64,000 nucleotides of DNA from Pedobacter riviphilus (GTDB lineage Bacteria; Bacteroidota; Bacteroidia; Sphingobacteriales; Sphingobacteriaceae). How positions within the stretch are numbered: the first letter of the stretch is position 1; every line of letters starts with the position of its first letter. Where the stretch lies: the NCBI RefSeq assembly GCF_014692875.1, contig NZ_CP061171.1:5580001-5644000 (forward strand), written 5' to 3'. Under the pieces are notes generated by a model, which did not search any database, was not told where the DNA came from, and saw only the letters and a program-made list of their open reading frames with translations. Shown here piece after piece: positions 54,533 through 63,402 of the stretch. The translations under genes were made by a program, and so were the position numbers.

Positions 54533-57500
54533 ATGAGAAGAAATATACTTTTTTATGCATTGCTTATAGTATGCATAATGTTAGGCACAAGTGCTTATTC
54601 GCAAGAAAAATTCATTATTGTGAATGGTACAGTTTTAGATAAAGAAACCAAGCAAGGGGTACCTGGGGTTTCGGTAATTTTAGAAGCCACCAATAAAGGT
54701 TTAACCCAAACCAATGGCAAAGGCCAGTTTAGCGTAAATGTACCGGTTGGCGGAACGCTTATATTTAAATTTTTAGGTTTTAATACCCAGAAAACCAAAA
54801 TTACAGGGGCCACTAATATTACGGTAACCATTAGCGAAGACCGCAAAGCGCTTGATGAGGTAATTATTGTAGCTTACCAAAAGAGAAGTAAAGAAACCAC
54901 TACTGGTTCGGCTACTTTAATACAGGCCAAAGAAGTTCAGGATATTCCGGTATCAAACGTAGAGCAGCTTTTGCAGGGTAAAGTTCCTGGATTAAACATT
55001 CAGAACAATACCGGTGCACCTGGTTTCAGGGGTTCGGTACAGGTGCGTGGTCTTTCGAGCTTAAGTATTTCTGGTAGCGGTAACGAATCTTTCCTGCAAC
55101 CTACATCACCATTGTATATTATTGATGGTGTGCCTTTAGATGCCGATAAAGCTGCCGAATTTGGTTTTCAAAGCCAGGGCCCAGGGGTTAGTCCGCTTTC
55201 ATTAATCCCCCAAGAAGATATCGAGAATATCCAGATCCTGAAAGATGCCCAGGCTACTTCCATGTATGGTTCACGAGGTGCTTACGGGGTAATTATCATC
55301 ACCACCAAAAGAGGTAATTCTAAGGTGCCACGTATCAGATATGTAACCAATGCCTTTGTTAATGCGCCACCTAAATTGCGTGAAACTTTAGGTGGAAATT
55401 CTGAACGCTCATTAAAAATTCAGCAAATTATCCTCAATGCACAAAATGTAAACGATATCCGTAACATTTCTAACACACCGTTTTTAGCCGATAGTTTAAA
55501 TGCCTACTGGAACAACTCTACCGATTGGCAGAACGTATTTTATCAAACTACCTACAATCAGAGTCATAATTTGGCCTTAGATGGTGGCGACCCTAAATTT
55601 AACTATAAAGCCAACGTAGGTTATTATACCGAAAAAGGGGTAATTAAAAATACAGGTTACGACCGCTACAACCTGAACATGAATATGGAATTTAAACCAA
55701 ACGATAAATTCAGGTTCTTTGGTTTCATTAACGGTTCGGTAGGTAAGCAGAATAAAGGTGATGGCGTTGGTTTGTTGCAATCGGGTGTTGCTGCTAATGG
55801 GCAGGCTTCTACCTTACTGCCTCCACCTTCTTTCTACCAGGCTTCCGGAGGTGTATTATCGGCTTTACAAACTTTAAACGATAACAACTCGCGGAACTTA
55901 CGTACCAACGTAGAGGCACGTTATGAATTTATACCGGGTTTGGCGGCTTCTTCTACTTTAAGTTACGATTATACTTCCGATACCGAATCAACATTTACGC
56001 CGGCTGCCGCCAATGGTCAGTATGCCAAGCTATACGATTACGTGGGTAGAAACTTTCAGTTGTACAATCGTAATGGTATTACTTATGCCAAAACCTTTGG
56101 CGAAAAACACAACATTTTCGTAAATACCTTTAACGAGATTTATAAGCAAGGTGCACAGGCCGGTATTACCCGTCAGGAAAGACTACCGAACGACCAGTTA
56201 CAAGGTCCTGTAGGTTACGATGATTATAATTCGAGAGGGGGCGGTGTACTGAGCAATTACAGAAATGCAACCATTGCATCATTTGCCGGATCACTTTCTT
56301 ACGATTACGATAAAAAATATGTGGCCGAATTTTCATATCGTTTAGATGGTACCTCATCAAGTGGATTGGAGAATCCATACTCTAAAAACCCATCTATAGG
56401 TTTAAGGTGGAACTTTAACAAAGAAAACTGGTTAGCCGATTTAAAATGGCTATCGTATGGTAGTTTGAGGTTAACCTGGGGGCAAAACATTGTACCTACT
56501 GGAAACCTGCAAAGTATTTATGGTATTTATAATCTTAATGGCAACTTTAACAACAACCCTACTATTGGTATCAATTACGATCTTGTTCCTAATCCGAACC
56601 TTAAACCAACCACCACTACCCAATATAACCTGGGTTTCGATTTAGGTTTGTTTAACGACAGGCTATCGTTAAACTTCGATACCTATTACAAAAAGGTAGA
56701 TAACCTGTTGTTTGATAGATTTTTATCAAACACTACAGGGTTTAATAAGCTGGCCAGTAACGATTTGGGTATTGCCAACTATGGCAGCGAGCTAATGGTA
56801 ACATTCAGGCCGGTAACAAGCAAAAACCTGGATATTTCGGTATCGGTAAATGGTGCGTTAAACCGCGATGTACTGTTAAAACTTCCGGCCGAATACAACG
56901 GTCAGTACATCAGGTTCGATGGTTCGGGTTATTTACAGCACAACGTTTTCCGTGTAGGCAGAAATACGCTCTCAAACTATTTAAGAATTAACCAGGGCGT
57001 TTACAAAACCGATGCTGATGTACCTGTAGATCCGGTTACCGGAAAAAGGTACCAGAGCAATGGCCAGTTTTTCTTAGGTGGCGATCCGATTATTAAAGAT
57101 GTTAACGGCGATTATATTTTAGATAACCGCGATTATGAAATTACCGGCAATTCGCAGCCTCTGGTTACAGGAGGTTTATCTACCAACATCAGGTATAAAA
57201 ACTGGGGTTTAAATGTGTATGCAACCTATACTGCAGACCGGACGATCTTAAACAATGCCCTGGCCGATAGGATTGCCATTATGCGTAACCCTTTCTCGCT
57301 AACCTCGGTAGTACCTTTAAACGATCTGAATATCTGGAGAGCACCTGGCGATGTAGCTAAATACCCTTACCCTTATGATTATGCCCGTTTCGATCAGATT
57401 CAGCCTCTGCGTGCCGACCAAACCCTTTGGCAGGAAAGCGGAAGCTATTTAAAAGTGAGTAACGTAACACTTTCTTATATGTTCAATAAAAAATGGATCA

Positions 57501-57682
57501 GCAGATTTGGCCTGAATCAGTTGCGTATTTATGCTTCTACCAACAACCTGATTACCTTTTCGAAATATAGTGGCCCTAACCCAGAAAACGTAACCACATT
57601 AGGTCGCGATATTTCAAACGGTTACCCGGTTCCGCGTACCTATAACCTTGGTTTAAACTTAGAACTTAATACAGGCAACTAA
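54533..57682 (+). CDS. SusC/RagA-family TonB-linked outer membrane transporter (second set)
   Basis: A 1049-residue SusC with a signal peptide ending Ala-Tyr-Ser-Gln and a carboxypeptidase-like domain (about 28-105; Val-Asn-Gly-Thr-Val-Leu-Asp). The plug carries Leu-Tyr-Ile-Ile-Asp-Gly-Val-Pro and Ala-Thr-Ser-Met-Tyr-Gly-Ser-Arg-Gly, and the barrel ends Gly-Leu-Asn-Leu-Glu-Leu. Unlike the SusC at 47616, it keeps the carboxypeptidase-like domain. It lies in the same operon after the DUF5007 gene, and its own SusD follows 11 bases later. The pair probably has a different ligand from the first set. Confidence 0.93.
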   Translation: MRRNILFYALLIVCIMLGTSAYSQEKFIIVNGTVLDKETKQGVPGVSVILEATNKGLTQTNGKGQFSVNVPVGGTLIFKFLGFNTQKTKITGATNITVTISEDRKALDEVIIVAYQKRSKETTTGSATLIQAKEVQDIPVSNVEQLLQGKVPGLNIQNNTGAPGFRGSVQVRGLSSLSISGSGNESFLQPTSPLYIIDGVPLDADKAAEFGFQSQGPGVSPLSLIPQEDIENIQILKDAQATSMYGSRGAYGVIIITTKRGNSKVPRIRYVTNAFVNAPPKLRETLGGNSERSLKIQQIILNAQNVNDIRNISNTPFLADSLNAYWNNSTDWQNVFYQTTYNQSHNLALDGGDPKFNYKANVGYYTEKGVIKNTGYDRYNLNMNMEFKPNDKFRFFGFINGSVGKQNKGDGVGLLQSGVAANGQASTLLPPPSFYQASGGVLSALQTLNDNNSRNLRTNVEARYEFIPGLAASSTLSYDYTSDTESTFTPAAANGQYAKLYDYVGRNFQLYNRNGITYAKTFGEKHNIFVNTFNEIYKQGAQAGITRQERLPNDQLQGPVGYDDYNSRGGGVLSNYRNATIASFAGSLSYDYDKKYVAEFSYRLDGTSSSGLENPYSKNPSIGLRWNFNKENWLADLKWLSYGSLRLTWGQNIVPTGNLQSIYGIYNLNGNFNNNPTIGINYDLVPNPNLKPTTTTQYNLGFDLGLFNDRLSLNFDTYYKKVDNLLFDRFLSNTTGFNKLASNDLGIANYGSELMVTFRPVTSKNLDISVSVNGALNRDVLLKLPAEYNGQYIRFDGSGYLQHNVFRVGRNTLSNYLRINQGVYKTDADVPVDPVTGKRYQSNGQFFLGGDPIIKDVNGDYILDNRDYEITGNSQPLVTGGLSTNIRYKNWGLNVYATYTADRTILNNALADRIAIMRNPFSLTSVVPLNDLNIWRAPGDVAKYPYPYDYARFDQIQPLRADQTLWQESGSYLKVSNVTLSYMFNKKWISRFGLNQLRIYASTNNLITFSKYSGPNPENVTTLGRDISNGYPVPRTYNLGLNLELNTGN

Positions 57683-57693
57683 TCAATATTATT

Positions 57694-59217
57694 ATGAAAA
57701 AAGTTATCATTTATACTATAATTATGGCGGCAACTTTCTGTTTGCCTTCCTGTAAAAAGTTTTTAGATGTACAGCCACTCGATAAACTAACCGGAAACAA
57801 TTTCTTCCAGTCAAAAGAAGACGTGGTGGCCAACATTTATAATTTATCCCGCATTGTTTTTAGCAAGTACAACGAAACCCACTTTATTGGTGCCACTGGT
57901 GAGTACCGTTCAGGCGAAGTACTTTATGAGAGTCAATCGGATTTAGCGCCCGCCCGTGAGTTTGTAGAGATTTTAGGTAAAAACAACCTCTTATTTTTAA
58001 TTTCTGGCGGCAGGCCATGGGATTTCTACAATTTTAGCCGCATTACCGACTGGACAGCTTATTACCAGGCCATTCAGGGGGCCAATATTTTAATTGCGAA
58101 ACTGGATGAAGGCATTCCAGGTGTATCAGAAAGTGAGAAAAATTCGTTCAAGGCCGAAGCAGCATTTATCCGCTCGCTGAGCTATTTCACCATGGTACGT
58201 TTATACGGCAATGTGGTGTATTATACCGATGCATTTCACTCTGCAGCGCAACCAAGAGAGAACTTTGTTTCAGTATTGAATAAATGTATCGCTGATTTAA
58301 AAACTTATAAAAACAGTATCGCCTGGACTTACACCGACCCATCATTAAAAGGAGTACGTGCAAGCAGGGGCAGTATTGTGGCGCTGATGATGGAAATGAA
58401 CATGTGGAATGCAGGTTTCGATCCTAACAATGCCCAGAAATACTATCAGGAAACAGCCGATTTAGGTAAAGAGCTCATTGCAAGTAATGCGTACCGTTTA
58501 TTGCCAATTAACGAGTGGGCAACCGTAGTAAAAGGACGTTCGGATGAAAGTTTATTTGAGTTTTACCGCAGTATTAACTATGGCGATGCAAACGCAAATA
58601 TTGCTCCAATTGCGGATATGTTTCTTCACTATCCGTATAAAAGACCAGAATATACCCACCGTGTAAGTTTTGCTTATTACCGTGGAGAATACATGCAAAA
58701 ACTTTTTCAGGATGGTAGCGACAAGCGGATTACCAGCTGGTTTAATGAAGATATTTTCGCCGACAACGGAAAGTTCATGATGCTGAAGTTTGCACAGAAC
58801 TCCTTCTCTACCGGCGAGGAAGATGCCAACCCCGATAACACCTTCATGGTTTTCAGGTATGGTGGCGAAATATTACTGGCTGCCGAAGCACTGGCCAACC
58901 TGGGCGAAGATGCAGAATCGATCAAACTGCTAAATATGGTTAGAGATCGTGCACAAGCCTCTAAATATACTGGCGGAGGCGGTTCGGCCCTTAAAGATTT
59001 TATCTTTTACGAAAGATCGAGAGAGCTGATTGGCGAAGGTCACCATTATTTCGACTTGGTACGTACCAAAAGAATTTTAAGTAACCAATGGTCGTACAAT
59101 GTACTAACGGCAGATAAATTTAGCCGTGGTGCATGGACCTGGCCAATAAACTCAAGTGCACTAAACAACAACCCGTATATGGTACTAAACGAGTACTGGG
59201 TTAACGGCGGTAATTAA
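57694..59217 (+). CDS. SusD/RagB-family nutrient-binding outer membrane lipoprotein (second set)
   Basis: A 507-residue SusD with a lipobox ending Leu-Pro-Ser-Cys-Lys-Lys, then Phe-Leu-Asp-Val-Gln-Pro-Leu-Asp-Lys-Leu near the mature N-terminus. TPR-like helices (Ala-Glu-Ala-Ala-Phe-Ile-Arg-Ser-Leu) are followed by the C-terminal SusD core (Glu-Arg-Ser-Arg-Glu-Leu-Ile-Gly-Glu-Gly-His-His-Tyr-Phe-Asp). It is intact. It binds the ligand for the SusC directly upstream. Confidence 0.93.
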   Translation: MKKVIIYTIIMAATFCLPSCKKFLDVQPLDKLTGNNFFQSKEDVVANIYNLSRIVFSKYNETHFIGATGEYRSGEVLYESQSDLAPAREFVEILGKNNLLFLISGGRPWDFYNFSRITDWTAYYQAIQGANILIAKLDEGIPGVSESEKNSFKAEAAFIRSLSYFTMVRLYGNVVYYTDAFHSAAQPRENFVSVLNKCIADLKTYKNSIAWTYTDPSLKGVRASRGSIVALMMEMNMWNAGFDPNNAQKYYQETADLGKELIASNAYRLLPINEWATVVKGRSDESLFEFYRSINYGDANANIAPIADMFLHYPYKRPEYTHRVSFAYYRGEYMQKLFQDGSDKRITSWFNEDIFADNGKFMMLKFAQNSFSTGEEDANPDNTFMVFRYGGEILLAAEALANLGEDAESIKLLNMVRDRAQASKYTGGGGSALKDFIFYERSRELIGEGHHYFDLVRTKRILSNQWSYNVLTADKFSRGAWTWPINSSALNNNPYMVLNEYWVNGGN

Positions 59218-59244
59218 TTTGATTAAAAAAATTAAGAAGAAGAT

Positions 59245-59993
59245 ATGAAAAAGCTAATGATGATATGTGCAGCACTTTTACTCTTGTTAAACGCTTGTAA
59301 ACGTGACGAATATTATATTGATGGGGTAGGGCCAATCCCGATTATCAGGGCAGTATGCTGCAGTACCTGAAAGATAAAAAAGTTCCGTTCGATACCGTAG
59401 CGCAAGTTGTTAAGCTGGCCGGTATGGAAGAGCAGTTCAGCAAAGAAAACTTTACTTTTTTTGCTTTCGACGATGATGTGATTAAAAGGACCATTGGCGA
59501 TATCCATACCAACGACAGGAATAAAAACCCAAGATTACTTTCTTTAAACCAGATGCTTTACGAAGCTGGAAAGGATACCGTGAAAACGCTTGATCAGATT
59601 AACCCGCTAATTTGGCGCAAATACCTGCAACGCTACATGTTTAAAGGAGTAAATGCATTAAAAGATTATCCGCAGATTGACATGGATTTAAAAAGCATTT
59701 ATCCAGGTGCCCTTCATTACGATTATAACAACGATGTTTCGAACATAGGGGTGGTGTATAACAGTGCCAATGGGATTAAGTACATCGGCTACAGGCAATT
59801 GGTGTTTTCATATATACCTGATATTTCAAAGCCGAACGACAATTGGTACATCAGTTATGTAGCATCATCAGATATCAAGCCTACCAATGGTATGGTGCAC
59901 ACCTTGCGTTACCAGGGTGCATACCTCGGATTTAGCCTCTATGAGTTTTTTAACGATGTGTACAATACCGGTTTAACACCAAGTAACAAATAA
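59245..59993 (+). pseudogene. Fasciclin-domain lipoprotein, single-base frameshift near N-terminus
   Basis: The ATG at 59245 gives a signal and lipobox (Leu-Asn-Ala-Cys-Lys-Arg). At the G run 59323-59326 one base is missing; the gene then continues one frame over (Asn-Pro-Asp-Tyr-Gln-Gly-Ser-Met-Leu-Gln-Tyr) to the stop at 59993. Restoring it gives 250 codons. Read this way, the protein carries one FAS1-like domain (Phe-Thr-Phe-Phe-Ala-Phe-Asp-Asp-Asp-Val), matching the fasciclin protein of the first SusCD set but without its discoidin-like domain. It probably acts as a surface adhesion or ligand-binding lipoprotein. Confidence 0.78.
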
Positions 59994-60026
59994 TTAGCCT
60001 GTTATCATTTTAAAAAAAACAAAAAC

Positions 60027-61646
60027 ATGAAAAAAATAAAATACATGCTAATCGTATTTTTTCTTTGCGGCCTGGTTATTCAGGGATGTAAAAAAGAAGA
60101 AGAATTGGGTAGCGATCCCTATGCAGATGGAAAGGCTGCTTTGGGTATTGGTATAAGCCAGACTTTACCGTCTGTACCTGCAGAAGGCATTGTAGGCACA
60201 ACGGTTACCCTTAAAGCTACCGGACTTTTAGCCTATAAAGATCAGTTAACCTTTATGTTTAACGGCGAAAAAGCACAGGTGTTAAGTGTAACCGCAAGCG
60301 AAATTACCGTTAAGGTACCCGATGCCGGCAGTACGGGGATTACTTCAATTGCCATTGGCGATCAGTTAATCCTTGGTCCGCAGTTTACGGTAACAGGTAT
60401 TATCAAAAATGATATTACCTGGAAAGCAACAGCAGGTGCAAACGGTTACGTAAGCCAGTTTTACGAAATGCAGGATGGTCGTGCGTTGGTAATTGGTGCT
60501 TTTAATAACTACGATAATAAAGGGATTATTACCAACATTAATCGTATCGCCAGAACATCGTTGGATGGCGATTACGACCGTACCTTCAGAACGGGCAGAG
60601 GCGCTAATGGTTCATTATCGCGGGTAATCGAAATCGGTGGAAGGTTTATCATAGCCGGCGGTTTTAGCGGTTACAATCAGCGTACCGAAAACATCAGTAA
60701 CATTACCAGTTTATACCCTAACGGTGCGATAGATACCATTAAAATACAAACCAAAAAGAAACCAACATTAACTGATACCGTTACCCAAAAATGGTTTCCG
60801 AAATTTAATGGCGGTACCAACGAATTTATCAGCCGCATTTATCCGCATCAGGGAAAAATATTGGCAACAGGTAATTTCAGGTACTATGTAAAACGTACTT
60901 ACGATAAAGATAATTATGATTTTACACGCGATACGGTTATTCTGGATAGTACCGAAATCCGCCAGATTTTAAGATTCAATTTAGATGGTTCGCTGGATAA
61001 AACCTATCGTTTTAATACCGCAACCAATAAAGGTAATGTAAGTGCAAATGGCCCTATTGATACCTATATGCATACCGATGCAGCCAACTTCGAAAAACTA
61101 ATGGTTTTTGGAAACTTCAGTACTTTCGATGGGCAACCCGCTGTAAAGATATTAAGACTGGCAGTCAACGGAACGGTTGATCAGAGCTTTAATCCAGGTA
61201 GTGGGGTAGATAATGGAATAACATCGCTTACCTATAATGCCACCACCAGAAAATACTTCATTACTGGGGCATTTACAAAATACAATGGCAAACCTGTAAA
61301 CGGAATGGCACTCATTAATGAAGATGGTAGTCTGGATGAGTCTTTCAATGCCAGATTCTTTGAAGGTGGCTATCCTTACTTTGCCCGCCAGATTTCGAAC
61401 GGGTTGATTGTAGTAAGCGGCGATTTTAAAAAGTACAACAATGTAACGAGAAATGGTTTTATGGTGCTTACGCCAACAGGACTGCTTGCGCCTGGATATA
61501 ATACCACCGGACCATTTTCTGGTGGCCTTTCTGATGTGATTGAAACCAAATCTGCCGATGGTAAAAAAGCATTATTGCTGATTGGTGGCTTTTATCGTTT
61601 CGATAATCAGCCCTATAACAACATGGTAAGAGTAACTATTGAATAA
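60027..61646 (+). CDS. DUF5008-like lipoprotein with IPT/TIG-like and propeller-like regions
   Basis: A 539-residue lipoprotein with a lipobox Ile-Gln-Gly-Cys-Lys-Lys. Residues ~45-120 resemble an IPT/TIG immunoglobulin-like domain (Gly-Thr-Thr-Val-Thr-Leu-Lys-Ala-Thr). The rest contains repeats of a pattern with Ala/Ile-Leu-Arg, Leu-Asp-Gly/Asn-Gly and Phe-Asn-Gly, like the delta-60 repeats of beta-propeller proteins (Arg-Phe-Asn-Leu-Asp-Gly-Ser-Leu-Asp at about 310). I recall this architecture as DUF5008. It may be a surface binding protein of the second SusCD set. Confidence 0.72.
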   Translation: MKKIKYMLIVFFLCGLVIQGCKKEEELGSDPYADGKAALGIGISQTLPSVPAEGIVGTTVTLKATGLLAYKDQLTFMFNGEKAQVLSVTASEITVKVPDAGSTGITSIAIGDQLILGPQFTVTGIIKNDITWKATAGANGYVSQFYEMQDGRALVIGAFNNYDNKGIITNINRIARTSLDGDYDRTFRTGRGANGSLSRVIEIGGRFIIAGGFSGYNQRTENISNITSLYPNGAIDTIKIQTKKKPTLTDTVTQKWFPKFNGGTNEFISRIYPHQGKILATGNFRYYVKRTYDKDNYDFTRDTVILDSTEIRQILRFNLDGSLDKTYRFNTATNKGNVSANGPIDTYMHTDAANFEKLMVFGNFSTFDGQPAVKILRLAVNGTVDQSFNPGSGVDNGITSLTYNATTRKYFITGAFTKYNGKPVNGMALINEDGSLDESFNARFFEGGYPYFARQISNGLIVVSGDFKKYNNVTRNGFMVLTPTGLLAPGYNTTGPFSGGLSDVIETKSADGKKALLLIGGFYRFDNQPYNNMVRVTIE

Positions 61647-61668
61647 GCGTAGTTAAACATAAATTAAG

Positions 61669-63372
61669 ATGAGCACAATAAAAAAATATAAATTATTGAT
61701 TGGTGTAATGGCCGCAATAATTGCAACCGCGATATTTTCTTGTAACAAAGATTTCGATAGGACGCTTACCGCTAAAGATGGTACTGATACCACAAAGGTA
61801 AGGTATGGCAGCCGCAAGGTTTTGTACCTGATTGTTGATGGCGCAAGAGGACAATCTGTAGCTGCGGCCAATATTCCCAATATTACCGCTTTACTGCCAA
61901 CTTCTATTTACAGCTGGGTGGCTTTAAATGAACCGGAGGCTACGCAGAATGCGAGTAATTGGGCAAATATGTTAACCGGGGTAAAGAAAAGTAAAAGTTT
62001 GGTAAATGATGACGCGCTGACCAATAATAACCTGCAGAATTATCCGATTATTTTTAAACGGATTAAAGAAAGCAGGCTACAAACTAAAATTGCAGCTTAT
62101 ACCTCTTCAGCAGTATTTAAGAGCTTAACTACTGGGGCCGATATCAGCGATCTGCTAGCTGGCGATGACCAGGTAAAAGCTGCGGTAATTAACCAGCTCA
62201 ATACCGATACTGCTTCGGTAGTGGTAGGGCATTTTACAGATGTAGATAAATCCGGTATTGCTTCTGGTTATGACAATTCATTTCCTGCCTACAAAGCAGC
62301 TATAGAGAAATTTGATACCCAAGTAGGGGAGATCATTTCTGCTTTAAAAAAGCGTAAAAACTATGCAAACGAAGATTGGTTGGTGGTAATTGCTTCAAGC
62401 GATGGAGGTGCATTTACACTTCCTCCAAATGCTGACGATCAAACCATTTTTAGTAAAACAGCCAACAATGCTTTTGTGATTTATTACAGTGCAAGCTATA
62501 AGAAAAGAATCCTTGTGAAGCCATTTACCGGCAACAGGTACTTGGGTAAAACGGTTAAACTGGTTGGGCAGGATATTAGGGCGGAAATTGCAGGAACCGA
62601 TGCCAATGTTTATAATATCGATGATACCACCAAAATGACCATTGAGCTTAAGGTGAAGAAAAACAAAGATCAGTTTTTCTGGCCAAGCATTTTGGGTAAG
62701 CGTAACGAATGGTCGAGTGGGCACCCAAGTGTGGGGTGGGTAATCTATCTCGAAGACCGTTACTGGTATTTTGAGTGGAGAGGTACAAAAGATGGCGATT
62801 ATAGGCAATGCAGAGGCGGCGACCTCATTCAGGGGCGTTGGGAAAACCTTTCGGTTAAATTAGAGCAACGTGGCAATCAAAGATTTATCCGTACCTACAC
62901 CAATGGTACTTTTAACAACGAGTTGGAAATAACCGCTTCAGGCTCACTGGCCAATACTAATGCACTTAAACTGGGTTATCTAAATGGACAGGGGCACGGA
63001 GAACCTGATGTATATGTTAGTGATATCCGTTTCTTTAAGTTAAGTGTGCCAGATGGGGTAATTCAGCAGTATGCTTGCGAAACCGCTATCGATCAAAGTC
63101 ACCCATCTTATAACTATTTAGTTGGCTACTGGCCAGCTACCGATGGAAATGGCGATAAAATGATTGATCTTTCATCTCAGGCACGCGATTTCAAACTGCA
63201 GGGAGCATATGTTTGGGAAAACTTCAACGATCTGATCTGTCCGCCTTCTGCCAGTACTTTGGCGGTGCTGGTTCCCCAAACATCCGATATACCCGTTCAG
63301 GTAATTAACTGGTTAAAAATAGCCAACAAGCAAACCTGGGCGCTTGACGGAAGAGTTTGGTTAGATCAATAA
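61669..63372 (+). CDS. Lipoprotein with degenerate alkaline-phosphatase-like domain, LamG-like domain and DUF4983
   Basis: A 567-residue protein with a lipobox Ile-Phe-Ser-Cys-Asn-Lys. Residues ~50-260 follow the alkaline-phosphatase superfamily (Leu-Ile-Val-Asp-Gly-Ala-Arg-Gly with Asp57; Asn-Ala-Ser-Asn-Trp at 94-98). The usual metal-binding Asp-His-Gly-Gly is Ser-Asp-Gly-Gly (244-247), and the Gly-His of the Asp-x-x-Gly-His motif is Gly-Ile at 196-197, so catalysis is doubtful. A LamG-like domain (about 300-460) and a C-terminal DUF4983 region follow. It is probably a surface carbohydrate-binding protein. Confidence 0.75.
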   Translation: MSTIKKYKLLIGVMAAIIATAIFSCNKDFDRTLTAKDGTDTTKVRYGSRKVLYLIVDGARGQSVAAANIPNITALLPTSIYSWVALNEPEATQNASNWANMLTGVKKSKSLVNDDALTNNNLQNYPIIFKRIKESRLQTKIAAYTSSAVFKSLTTGADISDLLAGDDQVKAAVINQLNTDTASVVVGHFTDVDKSGIASGYDNSFPAYKAAIEKFDTQVGEIISALKKRKNYANEDWLVVIASSDGGAFTLPPNADDQTIFSKTANNAFVIYYSASYKKRILVKPFTGNRYLGKTVKLVGQDIRAEIAGTDANVYNIDDTTKMTIELKVKKNKDQFFWPSILGKRNEWSSGHPSVGWVIYLEDRYWYFEWRGTKDGDYRQCRGGDLIQGRWENLSVKLEQRGNQRFIRTYTNGTFNNELEITASGSLANTNALKLGYLNGQGHGEPDVYVSDIRFFKLSVPDGVIQQYACETAIDQSHPSYNYLVGYWPATDGNGDKMIDLSSQARDFKLQGAYVWENFNDLICPPSASTLAVLVPQTSDIPVQVINWLKIANKQTWALDGRVWLDQ

Positions 63373-63402
63373 AATTTTGCTGATCATTTAAAAATATCAA
63401 AA

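Noticed and set aside
62395..62808. 137-codon minus-strand frame in the phosphatase-like gene
   Set aside because: Shadow of a coding strand with clear domain structure.
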